DNA of 64,000 nt from Mesotoga sp. BH458_6_3_2_1 (GTDB taxonomy: Bacteria > Thermotogota > Thermotogae > Petrotogales > Kosmotogaceae), in contig NZ_JFHL01000018.1 of the NCBI RefSeq assembly GCF_003664995.1, positions 124,001 to 188,000 on the forward strand, in the 5' to 3' direction. A model generated the notes under the pieces. It was not told the DNA's origin. It was given only the letters and a program-made list of their open reading frames with translations, and did no database searches. Below are positions 25,403 to 33,874 of this stretch, one piece after another. Positions within the stretch are counted from its first letter, which is position 1, and each line of letters starts with the position of its first letter. The position numbers and the translations under genes are program-made.

Positions 25403-25549
25403 TCAATAACCCTCGGGAATCTTCCAGAGTCCCGGTCCGCCGTCAACTGTTATCTCATCCTCGGGGATCTTCCACAGGCCTGGCCCTGCAATGGCAACGC
25501 TACCAAAAGCTATCAAACCAATGAGAATAATCGCTGCTATCTTTTTCAT
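25403..25549 (-). CDS. Small secreted peptide with two GPGLWKIPE repeats
   Basis: A 48-codon gene not matching a family I know. ATG 25549 follows GGAGGTGA at ideal spacing and the stop is TGA at 25403. The first 21 residues are a Sec signal peptide (MKKIAAIILIGLIAFGSVAIA, cleavage expected after AIA). The predicted 27-residue mature peptide carries GPGLWKIPE twice, separated by DEITVDG, and ends in GY. It lies between a 10-codon WKIPE peptide gene upstream and a decayed copy downstream, with a strong promoter upstream of all three. Candidate signalling or surface peptide; a hydrophobic type I toxin is a less likely alternative. Confidence 0.75.
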   Translation of the reverse strand: MKKIAAIILIGLIAFGSVAIAGPGLWKIPEDEITVDGGPGLWKIPEGY

Positions 25550-25605
25550 TCAATTCACCTCCATAATCTGCTTGTCCACGTTATCAATTCCTTAGTTATC
25601 ATCTT

Positions 25606-25638
25606 TCAGTGATCTTCTTCTTCAGGTATCTTCCACAT
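25606..25638 (-). CDS. Ten-codon ORF MWKIPEEEDH, first ORF of the peptide operon
   Basis: ATG 25638 is preceded at 7 bases by AGGAGGT, as good a ribosome binding site as any in the window. The ORF reads MWKIPEEEDH and stops at TGA 25606. The WKIPE motif is shared with the downstream secreted peptide. The frame is open further upstream, but the promoter lies inside that extension, so only the short form fits the transcript. It could be a leaderless peptide, a translated leader or a truncated copy of the same family. Confidence 0.5.
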   Translation of the reverse strand: MWKIPEEEDH

Positions 25639-25702
25639 ATACAGCACCTCCTGGTCAAGTGTTTGAGTTACATTACCTTCTTCAATCAACCCAAATTTAC
25701 TG

Positions 25703-25731
25703 ATTATATCTATTGAATGTTCACAGTTCAA
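25703..25731 (-). promoter_or_regulatory. Near-consensus promoter of the WKIPE peptide operon
   Basis: On the minus strand TTGAAC (25726-25731), exactly 17 bases, TATAAT (25703-25708). Transcription would start near 25697, leaving a leader of about 55-60 bases before ATG 25638. Confidence 0.75.
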
Positions 25732-26074
25732 GAAAATATTGTTGGTCACCTGCACGAAAATGATCGAAACTCTTTCGAAACGAATTAAGACGGTAAGTCA
25801 ATTTTAGATCATAGACGTTCAGATTCCAAAACCATGCAGGGGCTAGTAAATCATCGATAATCGTCCGTGAACTCTGCTAATAATCAATAATCGCCCAAGA
25901 TGGGATACAAAAAACCGATATGAGCTATAATCAAACGATAGAAGATATAATATGTTTAATACACAAGACTTTATATTATGCGAACCAGAGTTTGAATTTG
26001 GAGAAATTAGTAATGGAGACAAATAAATCAGGTTACTTATTCTAATGAATAGTTCACATATTGCATTCGAAAGA
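25732..26074. other. Non-coding AT-rich stretch
   Basis: Between the peptide promoter and the chromate-transporter terminator I see no ORF with a ribosome binding site and no known RNA. It contains a short repeat of ATCGATAATCG / ATCAATAATCG at about 25852-25892. Confidence 0.35.
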
Positions 26075-26096
26075 TTGCGTTGCTTCTGCAACGCAA
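26075..26096 (-). terminator. Terminator hairpin after the chromate transporter genes
   Basis: TTGCGTTGC / GCAACGCAA form a perfect 9-base-pair stem with a 4-base loop, 39 bases past the stop at 26135. The minus-strand tail TCTTTCG is only moderately T-rich. Confidence 0.6.
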
Positions 26097-26134
26097 GGCT
26101 GCTAATCAACGCATTTAGATTATAAATTCAGATT

Positions 26135-26668
26135 CTAGAAAGGAAGCAGAACGGTCCAGATCACGCCTACAAGACCCGTTCCTAAGACAATCCAAATGAC
26201 AGACAGTCTGAATTTGCTAAGGATTACGAAGGCGAATATTCCAAGAATTAACGTGAAAATACTGTTGATAGACTCAATCCCTATTCTGAATGTGGCCGAA
26301 AGAATAAGAGCTACTATACCTAAACGGAGAGCGTTGAAGACCTCAGAAGTGTCAATCCATCTTGACAGAAGTTTGAGGAGTTTTAGAATTAAGAAAATCC
26401 AGAATACGCTTGGAAGAACAACTCCAACAGTAGAACAGACCGATCCGGGCACACCGGCGATCCGATATCCTATGAAAGTTGCAGAATTGATAGCAATTGG
26501 ACCTGGAGTCATTTGTGAGATGGAGATCAACGTAAGGAACTCTTCGAGATTCATCCAGTTGTTTATGTTGACAATCTGATCTTGAATTAAGCTGAGAGCG
26601 CCGTATCCCCCCCCAAAAGCAAGAAGGCCGATTTTGAAAAATGACCAGAAAAGCTCTATGAGAATCAT
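26135..26668 (-). CDS. chrA: Chromate transporter (CHR family), second half-subunit
   Basis: Membrane protein of 178 residues. FGGGYGALSLIQDQIV and SQMTPGPIAINSATFIGYRIAG are the conserved halves of the CHR domain. Several hydrophobic segments follow. The start is ATG 26668, which overlaps the upstream stop as ATGA; the longer open frame to 26980 only shadows the upstream gene. This is the bipartite short-chain form in which two half-size proteins probably make one transporter. Substrate may be chromate or another anion. Confidence 0.88.
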   Translation of the reverse strand: MILIELFWSFFKIGLLAFGGGYGALSLIQDQIVNINNWMNLEEFLTLISISQMTPGPIAINSATFIGYRIAGVPGSVCSTVGVVLPSVFWIFLILKLLKLLSRWIDTSEVFNALRLGIVALILSATFRIGIESINSIFTLILGIFAFVILSKFRLSVIWIVLGTGLVGVIWTVLLPF

Positions 26669-27207
26669 CTCGCCAGCCGCCTGTCGATAATATAGATTAG
26701 TATGGAGCAAAGTAGCAAAACCCATATTGAAGAAATGTTGAAGAAAACAATTGCCACTGTTCCAGCGGCTATCACTATCAAGATAAGATACCTTTTCAGA
26801 CTCTTCTTGAGTAACTGAAAGGAAAGATTTGCCAGGATTACCGTTACACCAACTCTTGCACCAGCAAAGAAACCTTTGAAAACTGGCAAATCGGCGAAAT
26901 CTGTGAAGAATGTTGCAATGACAAGTATTATGAAGAACGGTGTCAACGAAGCTCCTAGAACTGCAAAGAAAGCTCCCCATAGTCCAGCTAATCTGCTGCC
27001 CAGAATCATTGCCGTGTTGATTGCAATCACTCCGGGTACGGTCTGAGCGGTCACAATTACGTCGAGAAATTCATCTTCCTTCATTATTTTGTATTTGTCG
27101 ACAATGAATTCCTTTATTACGGGAATCATTGCGTAGCCACCACCAATTGTGAATGAACTAACTTTGACAAATATCCAGAATAGCCGGAACGGGCTCATCG
27201 ACTTCAC
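26665..27207 (-). CDS. chrA: Chromate transporter (CHR family), first half-subunit
   Basis: Membrane protein of 180 residues. FTIGGGYAMIPVIKEFIVDKYK and AQTVPGVIAINTAMILGSRLAG show the same CHR motifs as its neighbour, shifted to the N-terminal-half type. It starts at GTG 27207 or ATG 27198, neither with a strong ribosome binding site, and overlaps the second half gene by 4 bases. The two half proteins usually insert in opposite orientations. Confidence 0.88.
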   Translation of the reverse strand: MKSMSPFRLFWIFVKVSSFTIGGGYAMIPVIKEFIVDKYKIMKEDEFLDVIVTAQTVPGVIAINTAMILGSRLAGLWGAFFAVLGASLTPFFIILVIATFFTDFADLPVFKGFFAGARVGVTVILANLSFQLLKKSLKRYLILIVIAAGTVAIVFFNISSIWVLLLCSILIYIIDRRLAR

Positions 27208-27423
27208 TGTTCGTCGTATTCTTCACGTAGAGACGAACTTCCTCCTCTCAGATTTAATGGCTTTTTCAGAACAGTTCATTAACCGGGAAGATCGACGTGT
27301 TCTATGTCCTCCTCCCTTCTGCTCATATATTGTACAACTCCTTCTCTTTTTCTGCAGTCAAACATCTAGTAATTGAAATGGTGTATGTGTTGCATGATAA
27401 ACTTGACTGAAGGGGGTGAACCT

Positions 27424-28044
27424 ATGGAAAACAGAATCAGATGGGGCGCCAAAGCGATCTCTTCCGACGGCAATGATCTCGGAAAAGTCATCCGGGTGGT
27501 TATACATCCCAAGAGCAACGAGGTTACTCATGTTGTAATAGAAAAGGGGATTTTCAACAGAGTGGCAAAACTGGTGCCGATAACTACTGTGTTCTTTGCA
27601 GCTCCCGATGAAGTAAGACTGAAGATTGAGTCGAAAGATGTTGAGACTTTGCAGGATTACGAAGAGACATTCTTCGTCACTGGTGAAGAAATAGAGAATT
27701 TGGAGAGCGGAGTGACTCCGGTGTACTGGCTGAGGCCGGTTGGCGACTATGCTGAGCTCTACCCGCTTCCACCACTGAATACGTCAATAAATGTTCCAAA
27801 AGACAGCAAGTCACTTGAACCAGGGTGTGATATAGTTACTGCTGAGGAAAAGACGGTGGGCAGGGTAAGGAGTTTCATTCTTAACGATGAAGGTAAGATA
27901 ACTCATTTGATAGGCGAGTGTGGTGGCTTTGGCTCAAAGTCGAAGAAACTAATACCAATAGATTGGGTTGAAGAGATTGATGAGTGTAAGGTTAGGGTAT
28001 CCGCATCTTCGGTGATGGTGGAGAAACTACCGGAAATGGACTGA
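27424..28044 (+). CDS. Protein with two PRC-barrel domains
   Basis: Protein of 206 residues with two PRC-barrel-like halves: RWGAKAISSDGNDLGKVIRVVI and CDIVTAEEKTVGRVRSFILNDEG, each followed by a THVVIEKG or THLIGECG strand. PRC barrels serve as small adaptor or RNA-binding modules. ATG 27424 follows AAGGGGGTGA; the upstream in-frame ATG lacks a site. It opens a run of seven same-strand genes. Its link to the downstream exporter genes is unknown. Confidence 0.8.
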   Translation: MENRIRWGAKAISSDGNDLGKVIRVVIHPKSNEVTHVVIEKGIFNRVAKLVPITTVFFAAPDEVRLKIESKDVETLQDYEETFFVTGEEIENLESGVTPVYWLRPVGDYAELYPLPPLNTSINVPKDSKSLEPGCDIVTAEEKTVGRVRSFILNDEGKITHLIGECGGFGSKSKKLIPIDWVEEIDECKVRVSASSVMVEKLPEMD

Positions 28045-28595
28045 TGAAAAAAGTGACAGTGTTCTACTTTGTCTCTACTGCAATCCTATTCATGCTGAAT
28101 TTTGCTAAGGGCTCTTACTCTCAGGCTGTGTTTTTCTTTATGCCTATAATAATCGTTGCTGACTACTTAATAATCATGGGAGTTCCAGGGAAGAGCCGTT
28201 CAAAAGAGATCTCGGGATTCCTAGAGAATGTTCAAAGCATACTTACTCTCAGGAGTACATTCGAAGAAAGCACAAAGGGAAAGATGATTGATTCTGAGAA
28301 TCTGAAGAACCTCGAAGAAGTGGTGTCTTCTCTTGAAGAAAGACTAAGGAAGCCCTCCGAGTTGCAGAGAAAACTCTATCTATTCTCGGCTTACGCAGCA
28401 CCGCTATTTCCTCTCGCAGTTATGCTTTCATCCGTGCTTATTCAGAGGAGAACGGAGATTGTTGCCGGTTTATTCTCTTACGCTGCATCTGTAATAATTG
28501 TCGTCTTATCAAGAAGGGCCTTTTCAACTCTTGAAAAGACGATTGAGAAGCTCAATGGTGAGATAAAGAAAGCTGTGGACGATATCACTTTGTAG
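28044..28595 (+). CDS. Small membrane protein of unknown function
   Basis: Protein of 183 residues, not recognised. Two hydrophobic segments lie at the N-terminus (about 4-22 and 26-46), then an amphipathic, probably coiled-coil stretch (about 50-110), then two more hydrophobic segments near 112-155 and a charged end. It overlaps the upstream stop as TGATG, so it is translationally coupled to the PRC-barrel gene. Confidence 0.65.
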   Translation: MKKVTVFYFVSTAILFMLNFAKGSYSQAVFFFMPIIIVADYLIIMGVPGKSRSKEISGFLENVQSILTLRSTFEESTKGKMIDSENLKNLEEVVSSLEERLRKPSELQRKLYLFSAYAAPLFPLAVMLSSVLIQRRTEIVAGLFSYAASVIIVVLSRRAFSTLEKTIEKLNGEIKKAVDDITL

Positions 28596-28627
28596 TATCT
28601 GTTTCGCCCACAGGAAGGAGATTCGAA

Positions 28628-29329
28628 ATGGCATTTGTTGAAGTCAGAGACCTAAGCAAGACTTACAGGTCAGGTGAAATATCGGTTGAAGCACTGAAGG
28701 GGGTCTCTTTCGATATCTATAAGGGCGAAATACTGTCGATTTTGGGTCCTTCCGGTTGCGGAAAGAGTACGCTCTTGAATTGCCTTTCAGGAATAGATAC
28801 ACCCACAGAAGGCAAAGTCATCATTAAGGGAGTGGATCTCCATTCATTAAAGGATGATGAAAAGACACGCTTCAGGGCGATGCACATGGGATTCGTTTTC
28901 CAATTCTACAACTTGATACCCGTCTTGAAGGCAGTTGAGAACGTTGAACTTGCTATGCTCACTATGGGAAGCAATGAGAAGAAGGCGAGAGAGGCCGCAA
29001 TGGACATCCTTGCAAAAGTCAACCTAAGGGAGCGCGAACATTATCTTCCTTCAAGACTTAGCGGCGGCGAAAGACAAAGAGTCTCTATCGCAAGAGCGCT
29101 TGTTCATAAGCCGGCAATAGTGTGGGCAGACGAACCTACCGGAGCGCTTGATACAAAGACCAGCAGTGATTTGATGAACTTGATTACTGAGCTTAATGCT
29201 ACATTTAACCAGACATTTGTGATCGTTACTCATGATGAAAGAGTCTCCAATTACTCAAACAGAGTTCTCCATATGGACAGTGGTCGCATTCTCAAGATTG
29301 AAGAGAATAAAGAACTGAAGGTGCAATAG
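28628..29329 (+). CDS. ABC transporter ATP-binding protein (MacB/LolD type)
   Basis: ATPase of 233 residues: Walker A GPSGCGKSTLL, Q-loop VFQFYNLIP, signature LSGGERQRVSIARAL, Walker B VWADEPTGALD and switch His in IVTHDER. VFQFYNLIP and DEPTGALD are hallmarks of the MacB/LolD/FtsE group. It pairs with the FtsX-type permease that starts on its stop codon. The pair may export a peptide or lipoprotein, or act mechanically rather than as a classical exporter. Confidence 0.93.
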   Translation: MAFVEVRDLSKTYRSGEISVEALKGVSFDIYKGEILSILGPSGCGKSTLLNCLSGIDTPTEGKVIIKGVDLHSLKDDEKTRFRAMHMGFVFQFYNLIPVLKAVENVELAMLTMGSNEKKAREAAMDILAKVNLREREHYLPSRLSGGERQRVSIARALVHKPAIVWADEPTGALDTKTSSDLMNLITELNATFNQTFVIVTHDERVSNYSNRVLHMDSGRILKIEENKELKVQ

Positions 29330-32300
29330 TGTTAATACAGATCGTGAGCATCCTTTCAGGGATCGCTGTGATTGCGACGGTAGTTTCAATGATAGCGAAT
29401 CCGATAATCTTCAAGATCGGTTACAGGAATATCTACAGAAGAAAATCCGACACTCTTCTGGTGATCATGGGATCTCTTATCGGAACGGCTTTAATTATGG
29501 GTTCAATGGCTATGAACGATTCTTTCCAGAAGTTTCTTTATGCTCAAATTGAAAGAAGCCACGGTGAGATAGATGAAATGGTCTACATTCCTTCCGACAA
29601 TCAGAACGTTGTCAAAGAATTCATCCCCAATTTCAAGATCGAGGCTCTTGTTGATTCACTGTCCGAGAATGAACAGGTTGACGGTGTGCTTCCGATTCTC
29701 ACCAGAACCGTATCTGTCGGGCTTCCAGGTGAGGCAAGAAGTCAAACCGGGCAGAGTCTTCAGGTGAGTATCATTGGTGTAGAGCCCGGAAAACTCTCAG
29801 GTTGGCCTGATGTTGCCGAGGTTGAGTTTGCAGTGCCCGGCAAGACAGAGGGCGTTCTCGAGGTGATTATCAACAAGGAGTTGTCAGATTCTCTGGGAGT
29901 ATCTGTGGGAGATACGCTCGAAATCCTTGCCGATCCCGGCCAGAGGCTACTCTTCTGGATACCTCTTCCCGAAGTGAGAGTCGCGGGAATTGTCGAAGGT
30001 AATGGTGTTCTTCACTACCAGATTGAAAACCAGGGGCCAAATGCATTCACTATGCTGATGGACATTGAATCTGCCAGAGAGGTCCTGAAGATCGGTGTTG
30101 ACGACTATTTCAATGCTCTTCTTGTCTCAAACCGCGGCGACTTCCTGAAAGGGGAGAAACTCACCGATGAAGTTGTTACAAGCATAAGAGAGATAGCCGG
30201 TGAGGAATATGTGGTAAGAGAGGTCAAAAGAGACTCCATTAGTATGGTTGACCAGGGCAATATCGGTTTGTTGTTCCTTATGTTGAGCGTATTTGCTATT
30301 TTTGCCGGGGCGTTGCTTCTGACAAATATATACTTGATGCTTGCTCAGGAGCGAAGAACTGAACTCGGTACCCTCAGGGCGATAGGTTATTCAAGAAGGA
30401 AGGTTTCGAAAACGATTCTGTACGAAGGCTTTTTCTACTCAATTTTCTCATCTGCGATCGGAGTCTTAGGCGGTTTGGCAATCGCAAGGTTTATCCTGGG
30501 GAGTTTTGTGAACCTCTTCGAGGACGTTGCTTCACTTATTCCCTTTGAAGGAGCAAACATGGCTTTCAGTTCAATGCAGAGTTCGTTTGTCTTCTTCGTA
30601 CGCACAGATTCTATCGCTTATGGTTTTCTTTTGGGACTGATAATTCCGATGGTTATTATTGTCTACACGGGCAGAAAGATATCCCGAACGAACATTGTTA
30701 CCGCCGTTCGGAACATCCCTGAAGAGCTGGACGACCGCAAGAGGCTTCTCCTGAATATTCTTGCTGCTGTGGGCGTTTTATTTTCGACTATCATGGCTTA
30801 CAGCAGCTACACACTGGGAAATGCCGCCGGGTTCTTCACCGGCGTGGTGCTTGCGGGTCTCCTAATTCCAGTTGCAATTCCGGTGAAAAACAAGAGGTTG
30901 ATAGAGTCGTTGTTCTCGATTGGTGTGATTGTATTCACAATGCTCAGCAATTCCTTTTCTTTAATTGCTTCCAATACCGGTTCGTCGATTTACCTCACGG
31001 TGGCGAAAGGCGCCGCAATTCTTTTTGCCGGACTTTTCCTGATTGTGTATAATCTTAAGACCTTTGAATTCCTATTGAATAAGCTCTTCCAGAGAGCAAA
31101 AGCGGCGGCTCCCGTATTCAAGATATCTGTTGCTTTTTCTGCCAGAAACCGAATGAGAACGGGGCTTACAATTGCTATGTTTGCCGTAGTGATTTTTGTT
31201 ATCACTCTGATTTCGATAATTCCCTACTCTATGGAGCAAATGCTTGTCAAGAGTCGAGATGCTGTCTTTTCCGGTTTCGATGTTGGGGCCTTCTCCTTCA
31301 CCGGGAATGGAAGCATTTCCTTCAGTGAGTTGCAGTCCCAGCCAGAAGTAAGAGAGATTTCTACTGTCGCCGGAATGAATGTAGCAGTAAGAAGGGATGA
31401 TCGGTACGGTCTTGAGCAGATCTATTCGGTCGATGATAGTTTTGTTGACTACAACAGGTTGCTCGAAATTGATTATGATGAAAAACTAGGTATATCAAGT
31501 CCGAATGATCTCTGGAAGTACCTCAGAGACAATCCTGGCACGGTTGTTGTATCGAACAGCGTCCTGCCCGACGTCAAACCCGGGGATGTTCTGGAACTCA
31601 GAGGAGTCATCGCTCAAGAAGATAGCGGACATGGCGTAAGCGGTTTATTGAGGAGAAATGTCGCCTCTGAGATGATTGATTCTAAATCCGTATATCTCAA
31701 AGTGATTGCTACGATCCCGGAGAACACTATCTCCTTCTTGAACGGTCTGCTTATATATAGAGGAAACGTTCCTACCGAGTTATCCGGGAATGTTGCTGAG
31801 AGGCAGTACCTTTTCAACCTTGCAGGCGCCACCGAAGGTGAAAAGAAAGGAAACTTCGATGCCCTACAGGACAAGATCGCATCTGGCAATCTCTTCCTGC
31901 TCTATGTTGATGACATAATTAACCTTACTTCGACCATGCTGCAGGGTACGATTAGTATTCTTAGATCCTTCCTGTACTTCGGGATGCTTGTGGGGATTGT
32001 TGGAATCGCGATCATTATGTTCAAGGCGCTTCACGAAAGGAAGCGAATTATTGGTATGCTTAAGGCAATAGGCTTCACCAAGAAGATGGTATTCTCTTCG
32101 TTCCTTCTCGAAACGTCTTTCATTGCGATTATTGGTATTGTTCTTGGTATAGTAACAGGAACACTTACGAGTTTAGAGATTTACGCTTCTCCTTTGATGG
32201 AGGGTATGAAGCTCTATATCCCTTGGGATCAGCTAATTGCTATGACGCTGATCTTTTATATAGCTTCACTTGTTTCAACGATTATTCCCAGTTATTCGGC

Positions 32301-32343
32301 CTCGAAAATCGTGCCTGCAGAAGCTTTGAGGTACTTCGAATAG
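29329..32343 (+). CDS. ABC transporter permease with two FtsX domains
   Basis: Very large permease, 1004 residues. Helix at 1-25, an external MacB-PCD-like domain, then an FtsX core (LLFLMLSVFAIFAGALLLTNIYLM and ERRTELGTLRAIGYSRRKV), several more helices in the middle, a second external domain, and a C-terminal FtsX core (ERKRIIGMLKAIGFTKKMV) with the last helices. Two FtsX modules in one chain means it can act as a complete permease. The start is GTG 29329, overlapping the ATPase stop by one base. Confidence 0.9.
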   Translation: MLIQIVSILSGIAVIATVVSMIANPIIFKIGYRNIYRRKSDTLLVIMGSLIGTALIMGSMAMNDSFQKFLYAQIERSHGEIDEMVYIPSDNQNVVKEFIPNFKIEALVDSLSENEQVDGVLPILTRTVSVGLPGEARSQTGQSLQVSIIGVEPGKLSGWPDVAEVEFAVPGKTEGVLEVIINKELSDSLGVSVGDTLEILADPGQRLLFWIPLPEVRVAGIVEGNGVLHYQIENQGPNAFTMLMDIESAREVLKIGVDDYFNALLVSNRGDFLKGEKLTDEVVTSIREIAGEEYVVREVKRDSISMVDQGNIGLLFLMLSVFAIFAGALLLTNIYLMLAQERRTELGTLRAIGYSRRKVSKTILYEGFFYSIFSSAIGVLGGLAIARFILGSFVNLFEDVASLIPFEGANMAFSSMQSSFVFFVRTDSIAYGFLLGLIIPMVIIVYTGRKISRTNIVTAVRNIPEELDDRKRLLLNILAAVGVLFSTIMAYSSYTLGNAAGFFTGVVLAGLLIPVAIPVKNKRLIESLFSIGVIVFTMLSNSFSLIASNTGSSIYLTVAKGAAILFAGLFLIVYNLKTFEFLLNKLFQRAKAAAPVFKISVAFSARNRMRTGLTIAMFAVVIFVITLISIIPYSMEQMLVKSRDAVFSGFDVGAFSFTGNGSISFSELQSQPEVREISTVAGMNVAVRRDDRYGLEQIYSVDDSFVDYNRLLEIDYDEKLGISSPNDLWKYLRDNPGTVVVSNSVLPDVKPGDVLELRGVIAQEDSGHGVSGLLRRNVASEMIDSKSVYLKVIATIPENTISFLNGLLIYRGNVPTELSGNVAERQYLFNLAGATEGEKKGNFDALQDKIASGNLFLLYVDDIINLTSTMLQGTISILRSFLYFGMLVGIVGIAIIMFKALHERKRIIGMLKAIGFTKKMVFSSFLLETSFIAIIGIVLGIVTGTLTSLEIYASPLMEGMKLYIPWDQLIAMTLIFYIASLVSTIIPSYSASKIVPAEALRYFE

Positions 32344-32354
32344 GAAGTGGTTAG

Positions 32355-33476
32355 ATGAGCAGAATACTGGTGGTGGACGATGACCTGTCGGTAAGGGTTC
32401 TACTGAAATCGATACTCGCAAGAGACGAACATGAAGTGGTAGAAAGTGCAGATGGCAAATCGGCGTTTTCCTCACTATCAAAGGGGAAGCCAGATATGAT
32501 CTTGCTGGATCTCATGTTGCCTGACTACAACGGACTGGATATTCTCAACGAGCTGAAGCAAGATCGAGAACTTGAATCTATTCCCGTTATTGTCCTTACG
32601 GGATCTGCCGACCGGGAAAGCAAACTTACCGCGCTTGGTTCTGGTGCAGTTGATTTCATCTCTAAGCCCTTTCTTCCTGAAGAGGTTATTCTCAGAGTGA
32701 ATACCCAACTGAAGCTTCATGATCTTATAAAGTCATTGAGAATTGCGGTGGACAATCTTGAAAGCGATGTTCTGGCAGCGGGAAAGATACAGAACGCGTT
32801 AGTGCCCCAGAGTAATCCACAGGGCTTGGCCGTTGAGTGGATCTATGAACCTTCTTATAGAGTTGGTGGGGACATATTCGATGTTTTCAAATTGAGTGAC
32901 AATCGTTTCTTTGTATATCTCGCAGATATGTCGGGTCACGGAGTGAATGCCGCAATGCTTTCTGTAATGGTCCACAGGTTCATTGAGGATTTCAGAATTG
33001 GTATGGGGGATAGGGATTTCGACCTTGGCGTTTTCATGAAGGAGCTCGACAAGAGCTTTGTATTCGAGAGATTCAACCTTTTCTTCACAATCGTTTCGTT
33101 AATCGTGGATCTTGAGGAAGGCATTGTCCTTCTTTCAAATGCAGGACACCCATCGCCATTAATTCAAAGAAATGGGTCTGTCGAATTACTTGACAGACAG
33201 AGAGAAGGTCTGGTCGGTATAAATATGATTCGGGGAGACGTTGCAAAGATCCCTTTTCTTAGCGGAGATCGGCTGTTGCTGTACACTGACGGACTGATAG
33301 AAGTAATGAATGAAGGCGGTGAAATGTTCGGTGAGGATAGACTGATAGATCTGGTGAAAAGCTGTTCTAAAATCGATATCAAAAGAACCTCTGGGCGTTT
33401 GAAAGATTCATATGAGAGTTTTAAAGGTGATGCGCTTGCCGAAGACGATATTACGGCGCTGCTAATAGAATTCTAG
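32355..33476 (+). CDS. Response regulator with PP2C/SpoIIE phosphatase output (RsbU/RssB-like)
   Basis: Protein of 373 residues. The N-terminal receiver domain (about 1-120) has VVDDDLSV, phospho-acceptor Asp in DMILLDLMLPDYNG, VLTGS and the Lys in FISKPF. The C-terminal PP2C-like phosphatase (about 135-373) has GGDIFDVF, LADMSGHGVNAAMLSVM, NAGHPSPLI and LLLYTDGLIE with metal-binding aspartates. Phosphorylation would switch on dephosphorylation of the STAS antagonist encoded next. It lies 11 bases after the permease gene, hence in the same run. Confidence 0.92.
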   Translation: MSRILVVDDDLSVRVLLKSILARDEHEVVESADGKSAFSSLSKGKPDMILLDLMLPDYNGLDILNELKQDRELESIPVIVLTGSADRESKLTALGSGAVDFISKPFLPEEVILRVNTQLKLHDLIKSLRIAVDNLESDVLAAGKIQNALVPQSNPQGLAVEWIYEPSYRVGGDIFDVFKLSDNRFFVYLADMSGHGVNAAMLSVMVHRFIEDFRIGMGDRDFDLGVFMKELDKSFVFERFNLFFTIVSLIVDLEEGIVLLSNAGHPSPLIQRNGSVELLDRQREGLVGINMIRGDVAKIPFLSGDRLLLYTDGLIEVMNEGGEMFGEDRLIDLVKSCSKIDIKRTSGRLKDSYESFKGDALAEDDITALLIEF

Positions 33477-33526
33477 TTTCGCCCCCTTACAAGTGGAAAT
33501 ATATAAAACGAGGAGTTGAGTGAAGG

Positions 33527-33871
33527 ATGTTTGAGTTCAGGTTGGCGAAAGATGAGATCGGCGTGATTTCTCTCGAGAAGAGGGCGAGAATTACGGGAGA
33601 AACGTCTTCAAACTTTAGAAAGTGGCAGGATACAGTAGATTTGAAGAGCTGTTCGAGAGTAATTCTTGATGGGACTAATATCGAATTTATTGATTCGATG
33701 GGCATTGCCGCTCTCATAAGTATTTATAAGACTATTGCGGCGGAGGGTAATGATCTGGTTCTGGTGAATCTCTCTGAGGAGATTAAGAAACTGCTTAACA
33801 CACTGAGGCTTGACAGGCTGTTTATCGTTAAGGACTGCAGCGTTGAAGAAGCTGTCAAGAATTCGTGCTGA
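33527..33871 (+). CDS. STAS-domain anti-sigma factor antagonist
   Basis: A 114-residue STAS protein. VILDGTNIEFIDSMGIAALISIY is the conserved motif; the serine in IDSMG is the usual phosphorylation site, controlled by the neighbouring kinase and phosphatase. RsbV/SpoIIAA-like. It lies between the PP2C response regulator and the HATPase gene (3 bases). Confidence 0.9.
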   Translation: MFEFRLAKDEIGVISLEKRARITGETSSNFRKWQDTVDLKSCSRVILDGTNIEFIDSMGIAALISIYKTIAAEGNDLVLVNLSEEIKKLLNTLRLDRLFIVKDCSVEEAVKNSC

Positions 33872-33874
33872 ATA

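Noticed and set aside
25639-25790. Longer protein ending in MWKIPEEEDH, open upstream of 25638
   Set aside because: The promoter boxes at 25703-25731 lie inside it, no ribosome binding site precedes its possible GTG starts, and the ATG at 25638 has an ideal site.
26669-26980. A 104-codon N-terminal extension of the second chromate transporter half
   Set aside because: It lies in another frame of the upstream CHR gene, has cysteine-rich sequence unlike the family, and an ATGA overlap at 26668 gives a normal start.
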